Positions 9,692 through 21,439 of a DNA stretch of 64,000 nt are shown here, piece by piece; within the stretch, counting starts at the first letter, position 1; every line of letters starts with the position of its first letter. Origin of the DNA: Ariolimax columbianus. Taxonomy: Eukaryota > Mollusca > Gastropoda > Stylommatophora > Arionidae. The stretch lies in the NCBI GenBank assembly GCA_036924085.1, contig JAVGWX010000018.1:25766063-25830062 (forward strand), written 5' to 3'. The notes beneath the pieces were generated by a model. It was not told the origin of the DNA. It worked only from the letters and a program-made list of their open reading frames with translations, and did not search any database. The translations under genes and the position numbers were made by a program.

Positions 9692-10463
9692 TTATAATGA
9701 TGTTCGTCTTTCATATGTGATGAAGACCACTCTCTTTGTTCAGCCGTGTGAACATTCTTTTCTATTGCCTGCCCGCTGAGATTGGTGACTGGCACTATGA
9801 TTTTAATTAAAGTGAGGAAGAAACTGCGTCTTTAGTCAACCCTACTCTCTCGTGTTGAGCTACATTTGGCCAGTGGGAAGACGTTATCGAAACGACTGGA
9901 GATAGCACACGATGAAGGTTTATCCTCAGGGTTTATCCCCGAAGATGTTCCCGTAAACAGATATCCCGCACGTAAGGCATGTGGGGGGTGGGGTGTGTGT
10001 GATATATATCGTTATGTGTCTTGCCTTTTCCATAACCGCAAGAGGTCGCAGGGATATCACTCAGTGTGAGCGATGTGTTGGGCATCTATCGCAGACCGTG
10101 TTCTAGTTCATTGTAGTCTACATTTCAAAATCCACCAAAACCGACACTGTCTGCAGCTAGAGCAAAGTGTGTCAATCTCGTGAAGTTCAGCCGTGTGCAC
10201 TAGACCGTGAAAATACGACACACGTTTAACTGTAGTACTAATTCATATAGCCGATGTCCAGGTCAGGATAATCGGATGGAAGAAAACACAAGAAACGAAC
10301 GAATTAACCAATCCAAATGGAAAACAACGACACGTTTTCGTGAACACAAGTGTAAGTCGTCGAGTAGTGTGAATTCCTGGCAAATTCGTTGTCTGGCAGC
10401 ATCCATGATGAACTAAAACACCAGAGCAATGTTAAACCCGCCTCCAGTACGGCGCCATCTTTG
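9692..10463 (+). mobile_element. Family C dispersed repeat, complete copy C1
   Basis: It starts ATGATGTTCGTCTTTCATAT and contains GATGAAGACCACTCTCTTTG, CGAGACGACTGG-like text and ATAACCGCAAGAGGTCG. It ends near GGCGCCATCTTTGC. It is bounded by (TA)n on both sides (9674-9692 and 10464-10496). Further copies lie at 62024 and 63511. I see no coding frame conserved between the copies, so it is probably non-autonomous. Confidence 0.8.
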
Positions 10464-10464
10464 C

Positions 10465-10495
<31 letters not shown>

Positions 10496-10789
10496 TGTAG
10501 GTCTTTACTCCACAGGGAGCTGATAGATACAATGAAGATGAGAAGTACCGTTCCTTGAACAAAGAATGTGACATAGCCTGCATGTATGCACTAAAAGGTA
10601 ATGTGGGAGCCCCTGATTAACACAGTGCTAATGTACTCGATTTTTGCGCCAAACGTACAGGATTGATCTTCCGCTACCCGTACGCTCCATTCGACCAGCT
10701 GTAAATGGGCACCTGGTTTACTGTTGTGCAAAGAAAGACACAGAGGAAGGTAACTGCCCACCCCACATCATAAACAAGATATGGCCCCA

Positions 10790-11615
10790 GTACATAACTT
10801 CATTCCCAACAGCAGTGTCAGATGACTGTCTTACCGACTCTGCTACAAATACCGAACAGGGCGCGTGAGAGCAGCATTTCGACGTGTGAAAGGAAGTGTT
10901 TGTTGAAGGTTATCGGTGTTACCATGACAGATGGAATGCGAAGCGACAACATTCGAAGTATGGTCGGCACCACATCTTGTGGTGAATACATCTCCAGACA
11001 CAAACGAGTCAAAAACGAGCGCCTCGAATCAGTAGACAGCTTCACGTACCTTGGCAGCACTCTTTCCAGGGGAACTATTATTGACTGCGAGGTCAGTAAC
11101 AGAATCTCCAAGCCCAGTGCTTCCTCTGGGAGGGGTCGGAATCGGAGGGGTCTTAGGCGTGATAATACTCAAAGTTTCCCGAACTGTAGTGCTCCCAACC
11201 CTTCTATATGCCAGTGAGGCGTGGACGATGTACAGCAGGCATGCTAGGAAAATAAACCACTTCCATACAAGGTGCCTGCGTAGATTGTACAAAATAAAGT
11301 GGCAGGATGAGGTACCAGATATCGAGATCGTCATGAAGGCAAAAGTGCAGAGCATCCACGCACTGTTGCAGAACACCCAGATCAGATGGGCCGGCCACAT
11401 CGCGTGCATGCCAGACAACCGCATCCCAAAACGAACTAATATATGGTGAGATGAAAGATGGCCTGCGTCCAGCCGGTGGCCAAATAAACGCACTTTGAGT
11501 AAAGTCAAAACAACTGATATTCACATGTCCAATTCTGCCACTAAATGCTACGTATGTGGAAGGATTTTCCGTGCCAGAATTGGACTATACAGCCACCTCC
11601 TAACTCACTGGTGAG
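10790..11615 (+). pseudogene. LINE C-terminal half with terminal zinc-finger-like motif
   Basis: The pieces appear in canonical order: LESVDSFTYLGSTLSRGTII (post-RT thumb region), a frameshift near 11110-11160, then VVLPTLLYASEAWTMYSRHA, INHFHTRCLRRLYKIKWQDE, IRWAGHIACMPDNRIPKRTN, a stop, and finally KCYVCGRIFRARIGLYSHLL (C2H2-like finger, 11536-11610). The order and motifs are those of a widespread animal LINE ORF. The RT catalytic region is absent, so this is a 5'-truncated relic with at least one frameshift and one stop. Confidence 0.8.
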
Positions 11616-11689
11616 GTGCAGCACAACATGTCTGACTGCTGTTGTCATTATCGCTTGCGATGGACAGCTATTATTATCCATGCACAAAA

Positions 11690-11905
11690 TGCATTGGTTT
11701 GGTCATCTCATGAGAATACACCCTCATCAACTTCCACTGATGGCTTACACCGCTGGTAAATCTGGTTACAGGGTAAAGGGGCGGCCGTGAGGCGGGTGGA
11801 TAGATGACACTAGAGTGACTGTGCAGTGACACAGGCTAACATTGACCAACGGTTAACATTGACCAACGCAACGCACTTGGAGCAGAACAGACGACTTAAG
11901 CACCC
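11690..11905 (+). pseudogene. Second LINE C-terminal fragment
   Basis: KMHWFGHLMRIHPHQLPLMA followed by VKGRP and GGWIDD is the C-terminal HWFGH / GRP-RWIDD signature of another LINE lineage. A single stop lies between GRP and GGWIDD. It follows directly on the previous fragment, a LINE-into-LINE junction. Confidence 0.6.
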
Positions 11906-12024
11906 CGCGTCGCTTAACGGCATAAGTAGATAGAAAACTAACTACTGGCTACCCCATTATATAGAACAGGGCATGATAAATCGCGGCGCCACTGCGCCTA
12001 GAAATATTGATATCGCAAATCTGA

Positions 12025-12200
12025 CATTTCAAGATCAGTATTCTTCTTGTTCTTGTTCTTCTTTTTCTTTCTTCTTCCTTCTTGTTCGTCATCATCTTCT
12101 TTTTCCTTTTTTCTTCATTCTTCTTCTTCCTTTTCTTCTTCATTCTTCTTTTTCTTCTTCATTTTCTTCTTTTTTTCTTCTTCTTCTTCTTCGTCGTTCT
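12025..12200. repeat. (CTT)n-type pyrimidine tract
   Basis: This is a TTCTTCTTTTTC tract over about 170 bp. It is followed at 12200-12290 by a single diverged monomer of the 70-bp satellite seen at 20.1 kb (CTCCCTCATAAACATGGCCG, then GTCGCCATACAGTTTATCTC). Confidence 0.8.
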
Positions 12201-12269
12201 TTCTCAAATAATCGCATTTATCTCCCTCATAAACATGGCCGTCTTTCTTAGGTTTGTTTCGTCGCCATA

Positions 12270-12535
12270 CAGTTTATCTCTCTATTGGGTTGGGCAGGAC
12301 CATATAATCATTCTGCTCTTCTCTTGGAGCCGACAGACCTGCAGCACATGTTCCACTGTTTGTTTGTTCTCCCCAAATGGACACGTGTCTGTATGTCCAA
12401 TTTTGTATTTATTGAACACACGATTTTTCAGTCTTCAGTGACCCGTTCACAGTCTGAATATTAGCATTTAATCTCGTCTTGGCAAAGTATAGTATGCTTC
12501 TACTATATCAGATCCTGGGTCAGCACTATCCATGG
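12270..12535 (-). pseudogene. LINE C-terminal domain fragment
   Basis: On the - strand the frame reads LKNRVFNKYKIGHTDTCPFG then TVEHVLQVCRL. This is the CPCG / TxEHxLQxC cysteine-histidine end of a Jockey-like LINE, with the second Cys replaced by Phe. The 21-bp array begins immediately upstream in the LINE's orientation. Confidence 0.65.
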
Positions 12536-13165
12536 CTTCTACATTTTGTACCTGGCTCCCACATTTTGTACCTGTCTCCTACATTTTTGTACCTGGCTCC
12601 TACATTTTGTACCTGTCTCCTACATTTTTGTACCTGTCTCCTACATTTTGTACCTGGCTCCTACATTTGTGTACCTGTCTCCTACATTTTTGTACCTGGC
12701 TCCTACATTTGTGTACCTGTCTCCTACATTTTTGTACCTGGCTCCTACATTTTTGTACCTGTCTCCTACATTTTTGTACCTGTCTCCTACATTTTGTACC
12801 TGGCTCCTACATTTGGTACCTGGCTCCTACATTTGTGTACCTGTCTCCTACATTTTTGTACCTGTCTCCTACATTTTTGTACCTGGCTCCTACATTTGTG
12901 TACCTGTCTCCTACATTTTTGTACCTGGCTCCTACATTTTTGTACCTGTCTCCTACATTTTTGTACCTGGCTCCTACATTTTGTATCTGTCTCCTACATT
13001 TTTACCTGGCTCCTACGTTTGTACCTGTCTCCTACATCTTTTACATGGCTCCTACATTTTTACCAAGCTCCTACATTTTTTGCCTGTCTACTACATGTTT
13101 TACCGGTGTCCTACATTTTTTACCTAGCTTTTACATTTGGCTCCTACATTTTTCGCCTGGCTCCT
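12536..13165. repeat. 21-bp minisatellite, about 30 copies
   Basis: The unit is CTCCTACATTTTTGTACCTG with G/T variation at GGCT versus GTCT. Copies are 20-21 bp and degrade toward 13165. All three + frames are open for 190-250 codons because the unit has no stop in any frame. This is not a gene. Confidence 0.93.
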
Positions 13166-13169
13166 AAAC

Positions 13170-13985
13170 AAATGTCAACCATTACTGTAGAGCCTCCAAG
13201 TCACAAACACTTCCCACAGATATAGACCTATTTGTAGGAGGACTTGTGTTCCGCACGGAAATAACAACCGTCATCATCATTTTCTGTCAAGCTCCCTTTG
13301 AAGCATAGGGCCGCAACAGATGCTCTCCATCTATTTCTACTCTGTGCCATCTTCTTGAGTTCCGCCAACGAGACCTCGATTGAACTAGCTTCCTCATCGA
13401 CCGTTCACCGCTAAGTGTTCCTTGGCCTTCCCACTCGTCTGTTTCCCTGTGGTGTCCAATCCGGCGTCTGTCTGGCTTCTTTCTGAGAGTATGTCCTATC
13501 CATCTTCACTTTCTCTCCTCAATATGTTGCTGTGTTGGTGGTTGTGTTTTTTTAATCACATATATGTATTTGTCATTACTTTTTGTCTTCCTCTTATTCT
13601 TCGTCGTTGTCGTTTGGCATTATATTTCCATTATTGGGGTGGTCAAGGAGTTTTAAAGGCTGAGGACTACATGCCACTGTTGTCGCCACGTCGTGTGCTG
13701 CCTATGTTTGTTTATGTCACTTCTAACAAAAAAATCACCGCATGCCTTACTGGGGATCTAATCCACTGCCCTCCTTGTCAACAGGCATGTATCGAAACTA
13801 TTTGACCACGCGCTCATTATGATAAATGAATACTTAAATAATCTGATGAATTTATTTCTTCTTCTTTTTCTTCTTCTGCGTCCTTTATGAAAAGACTACG
13901 ACGTTGCTTCATATTTTTGCAGCAAGGCTTCGGCATCTGCGTCTTTCGGCCTGACATATCCAGTTCCAACACGGTATTATCTCGG
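13170..13985. other. Unassigned, partly LINE-like DNA
   Basis: The stretch 13270-13505 resembles 2230-2440. Otherwise I see T-rich DNA and a (CTT)-rich patch at 13855-13880, with no gene. Confidence 0.4.
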
Positions 13986-13994
13986 AACAGATTT

Positions 13995-14260
13995 GCTGAG
14001 TGGGGCTCAGTGGTCTCGAGGTAAAGTATCCGCCTCGATTTCCGAAGGTCGCGGATTCGAATCACGATGGAGACCGTGATTTTTTCACGTGAATTTTCTG
14101 GTAAAAATGTCCGTGATCTCTGGGCAGTGAGATCAAACTCCCGTGTTCGGGGTCGAGCACGTTAAAAATACATTGACAGTTGCAAAGAGCAAGCTTAACA
14201 GCTGCTGCACGGACATAAATTCTAATTAAAAACCTACCCAAAATTATTTGATCTTCCCCC
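13995..14260 (+). mobile_element. tRNA-derived SINE, family E (3'-truncated copy)
   Basis: The head shows box A TGGGGCTCAGTGG and box B GGATTCGAATC. The body has GTGATCTCTGGGCAGTGAGA and GAGCACGTTAAAAATACATT, matching in order the - strand of 27125-27340. The 3' half seen at 26835-27125 is not present. Confidence 0.75.
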
Positions 14261-15440
14261 AGGCCTAGTAAGCCGTAGGAAGTTGTAGAATACCTACTAC
14301 ATATAGCCAAAGCATTCGGTTACCTGGCAAACCACATTAATATGTCTGTTTGAATACCAGGATTCCAAATATTCATAGATTTGCATTTCCTCTACGATCC
14401 CTATCCCGACTAATCTAGTGCAGCCTGTTTCCAGGACTGCCACTTGCATAAGGCAGTATAAGGTCTTGATCAGCCCTGGATCGCTGTCCCCGATGCAAGC
14501 AGCCAGCTAACTATGAGTCCCTGGCCATATAACACGAACATGCCGATAAAAACATGTTGATAAATAACAGCGATGCAAAAAAGGAAAGTACTCAGCATGG
14601 CCATCACTAGTACCTTCCCGGACAACCTCTGCGAAGATAGATAACATGTCCTCACAACTTTCTTTAGAAATGTTCCAGTTGAGGTCTGAGAGTGTGCGAG
14701 GAAGTAGGGTGAATTCACGTTACCTGCTGCACAGGTAAAGCCTAACATGCACGCGAATGCAGCTTAGCCTGTTATCCACCTCGGATTGGGCATAATTATA
14801 TTTCTGATTACATGCCGAGAGTACTCACATCCGCCTCTTGAAACGCTGGCCATCTGTTCTGGCTGCCATTTCCCGTCCTCATCATACTCCTCTCCTTCCT
14901 CCTCCATCTCTTCTTCTTAATCTTTCTCGTCCTCCTTCACTTGTTTCATTCCTTTTTCTCCTCTCCGTTATCCTCTTCCGTTATTCTTCGTCTTCATTTT
15001 CTTCGTTATAGTTTTCTACTTCTTATTATCTGTATCTTTCTTCTCCCTTATTAAACCATTCCTCGTGTGTACGTACTGCTCCTCTTTCTTCTTCTGAATT
15101 TTCTTCATTCTGTTTTACTACTCTTTATTGGCAAAGTTTCTGCTACATTTGCTCGCCTCACAACACGTGTTTGAAAAAACCCGAAACTGACAATTAAAAC
15201 CAAGACCATGGTGTACAATACATGTGCTGTCAGCACGCTCCCATATGGCAGCAAGTCTTGGACATCTTATGCCAAATAGGAGCACAGGCTTAACATCTTC
15301 CATCTACGGCGCCTGTGATCCGTTCTTGGAATGACATGTCGGGACAGAGGGACAAATGCACTCTCGTACCGGTCTCCCGAGCATGCACACCCTCTTTACG
15401 CAGCGAAGTCTACGATGGCTGGTTCATTCCATAGTATGAT
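14261..15440. other. Unassigned DNA with a pyrimidine-rich patch
   Basis: A T/C-rich low-complexity patch lies at about 14880-15110. The stretch 14470-14530 faintly resembles the 33-bp family-A unit. No gene is recognised. Confidence 0.4.
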
Positions 15441-15454
15441 GTGACTAGATGTTA

Positions 15455-17015
15455 TAATGCAATACATCAAATAAAAAACAACAAAACACCTAGCCTAGAT
15501 GACTTTAGGACAGAGCAAATTAAAAACTGTTGACCGGAAACCATCACATGGCTGCTGAAGTTTTCCAACACATGCATCAGTTTTATGCAAATTCCTAAAA
15601 TCAGGGAATATCCCATGTGGATGCTCTGCTAAAACCAGGAAAACCCCCACCAGAACCTAAGAACTTTCGACCGGTTTCACTACTGTATAAAGTCTTTGAA
15701 AGAATGATCCTGGACCGTATCGTCCCCCTCATAGACAAGAAACTCATCAAGGAGCAAGTAGGCTTCAGGCCTGGAAGATCATGTTACGGCCAGATCCTTA
15801 ACCTGGCACAACTGATCCAGGACGGGTACGAACGAAAACAGATCACAGGAGTAACTTTTATTGACTTGCACAGTTTATGGCACAAATGTATCCTGGATAA
15901 TAGGCGATTCTACGTCACTTTTGGTGGTAAAAAAAAGTCGACGGCGAAACCCCAAAAATGGGCTGGCACATGCTGTATAATATATACACCAACGATCAAC
16001 CTATAGATACAGAGGTGACAAAATTCATTTATACCGATGATACAGCAGTAGCTGCCCAGCGAAAGGGCTTTGAAGAAATCGAACAGAAACTGGCAAACGC
16101 CCTTTATGCCCTTGCTCTATATTACCATAAAAATCACACCAAGCTCAACCCCAGCAAAACTGTAGTATGTGCCTACCATCTCAGAAATTGAGAGGCGAAC
16201 AGATAGTTACAGATCAAATGGCAAGGACAGGATCTTGAACACACCACGGCTCCCAAATACTTGGGAGCAAAGTTGGACCGCACGCTGTCCAATGCTACAC
16301 ATTGTCAGTAGACAAAACAGAAAATACATGCGAGAAATGGTAGCATACAAAAACTGACTGGCGCAATATGGGGAGCTAAGTCAGATGTCCTCAGGACATC
16401 AGCACTCGCTCTGTGTTTCTCTGTAGCTGAGTACGCCGCATCAGTCTTAAAGAACTCTGGACATGTCCAACATATAGATACAGCAATAAATGAGACAGAC
16501 CGTATAGTTACTGGATGCCTAAAACCTACACCAACTGAAAAAATATATATCATAATCGACATAGCGCCACCAGAGATACGAAGAAGTGTCGCGTCAGAGA
16601 TAGAAAGAGAGAAACAGGTAAACGACCCAAGACACTCTATGTTCGGACATCAGGTGCAGCGCCCAAGACTAAAGTCAAGACGAAGTTTCTTACAGTCAAC
16701 CCAGCCCCTACAAACGAGTCCAGAAAATTGACGCATCAAAAGTTGGAAACAGCTGACACAGGTCCCTTTGATCGAGTTACGGGAGGAACCTGCGCCTGGA
16801 CATCTCCTGCCCTACGCAACATGGAAGTCACTAAATAGACTTCGAACTGGTGTATCACGATGCAGGAAAAACCTGAAAAGATGAGGATACAGGGATGATA
16901 AAACATGCGAATGTGGAGTAACACAAGACCAGGACCATCTGATGATCTGTCCAAACCTCCCGGAGACTTGTAGCATGGATGACCTGCTGAGTGCCAGTGT
17001 AATCCACGTGGCTGA
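15455..17015 (+). pseudogene. LINE reverse transcriptase pseudogene (RT to C-terminal domain)
   Basis: The RT domain is clear: LLKPGKPPPEPKNFRPVSLL, KVFERMILDRIVPLI, then KEQVGFRPGRSCYGQILNLA and GVTFIDL (strand with the first catalytic Asp), and after a gap FIYTDDTAVAAQ (the YxDD box as YTDD). The segment after FIDL is deleted or frameshifted, and YTDD is in another frame. Downstream pieces (ALCFSVAEYAASVLKNSGHV; LNRLRTGVSRCRKNLKR; CECGVTQDQDHLMICPNL) form the LINE C-terminus with its Cys/His end. Several stops and shifts show it is dead. A Jockey/CR1-like clade is likely; the exact clade is not resolved. Confidence 0.8.
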
Positions 17016-17049
17016 ATAATGACCGAATGAAGTGTGACGTAGTACCTAG

Positions 17050-17250
17050 GACAGGGGAAGTAAGTAAGCTTGGTCATGTTCGTTATATAGAAGATGGTCG
17101 CATTCCCAAAGACATCCTTTATGGACAGTTGGCGCATGGCAAGAGAACAGTCGGCCGACCACAGTTGAGGTTCAAAGACGTGTTACCATGATATGAAGGC
17201 CTTGGAAATAAATCCGACATCCTGGAAAGACGAAGGTGCAGACTGATCCA
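17050..17250 (+). pseudogene. LINE C-terminal fragment
   Basis: GHVRYIEDGRIPKDILYGQL, then GKRTVGRPQLRFKDV, is the GHV-R-DGRIPK-ILYGEL signature of the same LINE group as 10.8 kb. It ends at an in-frame stop and a shift. Confidence 0.7.
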
Positions 17251-17322
17251 AGTGGAGATGTACTCTAAAGAGCCACCTCATTCATGACTGAAAGGGGTTA
17301 CTGTACTCCTTAATTTACTTCT

Positions 17323-18115
17323 TATTGGAGGAGGAAGACTAACGTCTGGTCAGGCACAACATGCTGATTAGACATGTTAGTCACGGTTAGGCACAACATG
17401 CTGATCAGACATGTTAGTCACGGTCAGGCATAACATACTGATCAGACATGTTAGACACGGTCAGGCACAACATACTGATCAGACATGTTAGTCACGGTCA
17501 GGCACAACATTCTGATCAGACATGTTAGTCACGGTCAGGCACAACATTCTGATCAGACATGTTAGTCACAGTTAGGCACAACATACTGATCAGACATGTT
17601 AGTCACGGTCAGGCACAACATGCTGATCAGACATGTTAGTCACAGTCAGGCACAACATACTGATCAGACATGTTAGTCACGGTCAGGCACAACATGCTGA
17701 TCAGACATGTTAGTCACAGTCAGGCACAACATACTGATCAGACATGTTAGTCACAGTCAGGCACAACATGCTGATCAGACATGTTAGTCACGGTCAGGCA
17801 CAACATGCTGATCAGACATGTTAGTCACGGTCAGGCACAACATACTGATCAGACATGTTAGTCACAGTCAGGCACACCATGCTGGCCAAAAGCCCCATCT
17901 AACTTCTCTGGAAATGGGCAGTTCTTCTTGGCAGTCTGGCAAACGAGGTAGGGGATCGACGTGATCCCTGTAGTAGTGAGCGACACGCAGTTGAAGCCAA
18001 GCATAGTACAACCGCCTCGAGGACCCCTTCATCAGCATGCTCTGGATGTGAGGAACGCTACTACAACATCCACTAAGTGCCCATATCAGGGCGCACAAAA
18101 GTGTAAACCATTCAC
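17323..18115 (-). mobile_element. Family B element B2 with long 37-bp array
   Basis: Read on the - strand it has the family-B body at 17885-18115 (reverse of CCGAGCGTGCTGATGAAGG-like text, and CACTACTACAGGGATCACGT) followed by an array and the reverse of GTTAGTCTTCCTCC. It is the longest B copy in the window. Confidence 0.8.
17345..17875. repeat. 37-bp satellite inside B2, about 14 copies
   Basis: The unit is GGTCAGGCACAACATGCTGA followed by TCAGACATGTTAGTCAC. Copies differ mainly at AACATGC, AACATAC and AACATTC. Each carries the palindrome CTGATCAG. Confidence 0.95.
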
Positions 18116-18129
18116 AACAACTGCTTCTT

Positions 18130-18600
18130 ATTATCTGTATCTTCTGCTTCTCCCCTTCATCACCCATTCCTCCTTCCTGTTCCTCTTCGTCTCCTTCCTT
18201 CTCCTATTCTTCTTTGTCTTCCTCTTCTCCTTTCTTCTCATTCCCTCCCCACTGTCTTCCTCTTCTCATTTCTTCTTCTTCCTCCTCCTCTTCGTCTCCT
18301 TCCTTCTCTTATCCTTGTTTTCCTCTTCTTTCTTCTCTTTCCTTTTCGTCTCCTTCCTTCTCTTATCCTTGTTTTCCTCTTCTTTCTTCTCTTTCCTTTT
18401 CGTCTCCTTCCTTCTCTTATCCTTGTCTTCCTCTTCTTTCTTCTCTTTCCTTCTCGTCTCCTTCCTTCTCTTATCCTTGTCTTCCTCTTCTCATTTCTTT
18501 TTTTTCCTCCCCGTCTTCTCTTTTGCTTTCCTCTTCTAATTTGTTCTCCCTCTTTCACTTCCATCGTCCCCTTTCCATCATTGTCATCTCTATCTCCTTA
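18130..18600. repeat. Pyrimidine tract with a 54-bp repeat
   Basis: CGTCTCCTTCCTTCTCTTAT recurs at 18293, 18347, 18401 and 18455, a 54-bp step. The step is divisible by 3, so a Ser/Phe/Leu frame repeats every 18 codons, but this is compositional. Confidence 0.85.
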
Positions 18601-18950
18601 TTCCAGAAACGTAAATAGAAACACATTATTTTTTTTAAAGTGTGTAAGTTACATAAAAATTGCAATTGTTTTAGTAATAAGAGATCAGCAGAATCGATAA
18701 AAAGTTAGAATATATTATTATATTAATAAGAGATTCGAATGAATGCAAGTTTAGAATGGTCAATACCATACACACACATAAAACAACAAACAAAATATTG
18801 TGGCGGTTTCATAGCAGACACTGACAACGGGGATAGGGTGTTCAATACTTTATTGTTCTAGGTCTCAGCATTTTTTTTTAAAGTTAGATTGACTAGTTAC
18901 CTTCCACGGTGCCTTGCTTTCCACAGCAGCACGATAGGTACCAATTTACA
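18601..18950. other. AT-rich DNA, nothing recognised
   Basis: It is A/T-rich without recognisable coding or repeat units. Confidence 0.5.
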
Positions 18951-18959
18951 GTCGATTAG

Positions 18960-19395
18960 ACTGGGAAATTATGATTTTGAGGATCGAAACAATTACTTTT
19001 GTCTTTTCGTTCCTCACCTTTTTTATTATATTTGCCACTTCGACCAGTTCTCTGTATAAAGGTTGCTGTAGTGGAAAGTTCTTAACGTCATTCTTCTGGT
19101 TTAGAAGACTGCAGAGTCTGTATTCAACCAGTTTCTTTTTCATTCACTTGATCTAAAAATAACTTTGTGGGTCCAATCAATTCTTGAATGCATTAATTGA
19201 CCTTACCTCCACAATTTCCCGCAGCAATGCATTCAAAGCATTCTCCACTTTCTGACTAAAAAAATATCTCCTAATATCTAAAGAGTTTTTCAAGACTTCC
19301 AAATAGCTTACTATGGAGGTTCGTCTCCGTGGGCCAGTGCTAAGTATCTTTACCATTAGAAGGAAGCAAGCAAGCACTCTGTCACTCAAACTGTC
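18960..19395 (-). pseudogene. LINE C-terminal fragment (FFSxRV type)
   Basis: On the - strand, RRYFFSQKVENALNALLREI then VEVRSINAFKN matches the C-terminal FFSQRVVxxWNxLPxEIVxAxSVNxFKxRLD pattern of CR1-like LINEs. The Trp is lost. A related copy lies at 33905-34250. Confidence 0.7.
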
Positions 19396-19652
19396 TAGCT
19401 CTAAGCAAAATTTGAAGTGGGATGACCGGTTCGCTCACCTCTGCCCTGCCTTCCTAAACGAAGTCAGGTACTCATTTACATCCAGATAGTCTGCGACGTA
19501 TAAATAATGGGGTACGAACCAATTACCTTAGCCTCGAGAAGCAATCGTTCTAACTACTGAATCGCTCAAGATTTCTTGTTCTTAATTTCCGCTACTCTCT
19601 AATAAACACATATATTTCCATCATAAACTTGTTGGTCTGTTTGGTATCAAGA

Positions 19653-20103
19653 TGCTGAGCAGCGCATGAGTTGCAGCGGTCAGTGACCCATAGTTGACTG
19701 CTAGCGTCAGGGTCAGCGACCCATAGTTGACTGCTAACGTCAGGGTTAGCGACCCATAGTTGACTGCTAACGTCAGGGTTAGCGACCCATAGTTGACTGC
19801 TAACGTCAGGGTCAGCGAACCAGAGCTGCCAAGATCCTTCTACACCTCCACGCGGTGATCCTGGATAACAGGCTGCAACAGAGCAGACTGGCTAAGGAAA
19901 AAGGGATCGAAGAGGGAAGTTTAACCCGGTACTCAAAAATGCCTGCTGAAGTCGGATGTGTTGAACCGAAAGGTGCAAATATCGCAGTCAAGCTGTAAAC
20001 TACGACACAACACATTCCGGTCTCTGGACAACATTCTGCTATTTGCAAAGCCCTTTTCGGGATTTGGTTTTGGGGGAGATTGAGAACAAACGAAGAAGAA
20101 GAA
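19653..20103 (+). mobile_element. Family A retroposon A4 with about 5 internal units
   Basis: The head is GGTATCAAGATGCTGAGCAG. It is followed by about five copies of the reversed 33-bp unit (19680-19820), the body, and tail GAACAAACGAAGAAGAAGAA. It sits inside a monomer of the 70-bp satellite: left flank ATAAACTTGTTGGTCTG, right flank GTGGTCTATCTC. The shared TGGTCTRT may be the target-site duplication. Confidence 0.8.
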
Positions 20104-20960
20104 GTGGTCTATCTCAGGACTCTCTCGTCACCATACAGCTTTTCTCTCTAATAAACACATCTATTTCAATCATAAACTTGGCGGTCTATCTCTCTCGTCA
20201 CCATACAGCTTTTTCTCTCTAATAAACATCTATTTCAATCATAAACTTGGCGGTCTATCTCTCTTGTCACCATACAGCTTTTCTCTCTAATAAACACATC
20301 TATTTCAATCATAAACTTGGTGGTCTATCTCTCTCGTCACCATACAGCTTTTCTCTCTAATAAACACATCTATTTCAATCATAAACTTGGCGGTCTATCT
20401 CTCTCGTCACCATACAGCTTTTCTCTCTAATAAACACATCTATTTCAATCATAAACTTGGCGGTCTATCTCCCTCGTCACCATACAGCTTTTTTCTCTAA
20501 TAAACACATCTATTTCAATCATAAACTTGGCGGTCTATCTCTCTTGTCACCATACAGCTTTTCTCTCTAATAAACACATCTATTTCAATCATAAACTTGG
20601 CGGTCTATCTCTCTCGTCACCATACAGCTTTTCTCTCTAATAAACACATCTATTTCAATCATAAACTTGGCGGTCTATCTCTCTCGTCACCATACAGCTT
20701 TTCTCTCTAATAAACACATCTATTTCAATCATAAACTTGGCGGTCTATCTCTCTCGTCACCATACAGCTTTTCTCTCTAATAAACACATCTATTTCAATC
20801 ATAAACTTGGCGGTCTATCTCTCTCGTCACCATACAGCTTTTCTCTCTAATAAACACATCTATTTCAATCATAAACTTGGCTGTCTCTTTTGTCATCATA
20901 CAGCTTTTCTCTCTAATAAACACATTTATTTTAATCATAAACTTGGCGGTCTGTCACAGG
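20104..20960. repeat. 70-bp satellite, about 12 copies
   Basis: CATAAACTTGGCGGTCTATC recurs at 20171, 20240, 20310, 20380, 20450, 20520 and so on to about 20937. The unit also holds CACCATACAGCTTTTCTCTC and TAATAAACACATCTATTTCA. Copies are nearly identical, implying recent homogenisation. Lone diverged monomers lie at 12200-12290 and 19575-19650. Confidence 0.95.
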
Positions 20961-21400
20961 TCTCTCATGGCATCGACAGGTCCCATAATATAAGTAAGTA
21001 AGTAACACGACAATGAATGAACTCATGATCGTCCATGTAAGTAAAACAGCATGGTACCTTCTGATGATGGTGATGACAACGAAGGCCCATCTTCAGCTGC
21101 TCGAATTCTTGTGTCTTGACTGCGCGAGAAAGTATTTCGATGACTTATTCTTAACCTTTTAAATGATTCACCTGCGTTCAGGTATAGACAACAATGAACG
21201 CCTACGCTGTAACCAGGCAACGAGTACATCCTGTAACCACCTTACCTTAAATTCAACTCTGACGCGCATAAAATAAAATAAAATAAAAAATAACAACTAG
21301 CATGCAACACAACACTTAAGATAACTATAATTCATCTTGTTACTGTTTTGCTCCGACTAGCATAGACACACAAACAAGAAGTCTAGCCAAAGCACTTTAT
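20961..21400. other. Unassigned DNA
   Basis: No gene or repeat family is recognised. A short A/AATA-rich patch lies near 21270-21290. Confidence 0.45.
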
Positions 21401-21439
21401 GCAGGTTTGTGGTGGTTGTTTCTTCCAAACAGATAAATG

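Noticed and set aside
12479..13225. 248-codon open frame with LLHFCTCLLHF repeats
   Set aside because: It is a stop-free 20-21-bp minisatellite open in all three + frames at once, so it is not coding evidence.
17323..18115. Helitron interpretation of families A and B (internal satellite, conserved flanks)
   Set aside because: Such architecture is known from satellite-bearing Helitron relatives, but three A copies and one B copy show 10-12-bp duplications and A has a (GAA)n tail. The alternative stays open until more copies are aligned.
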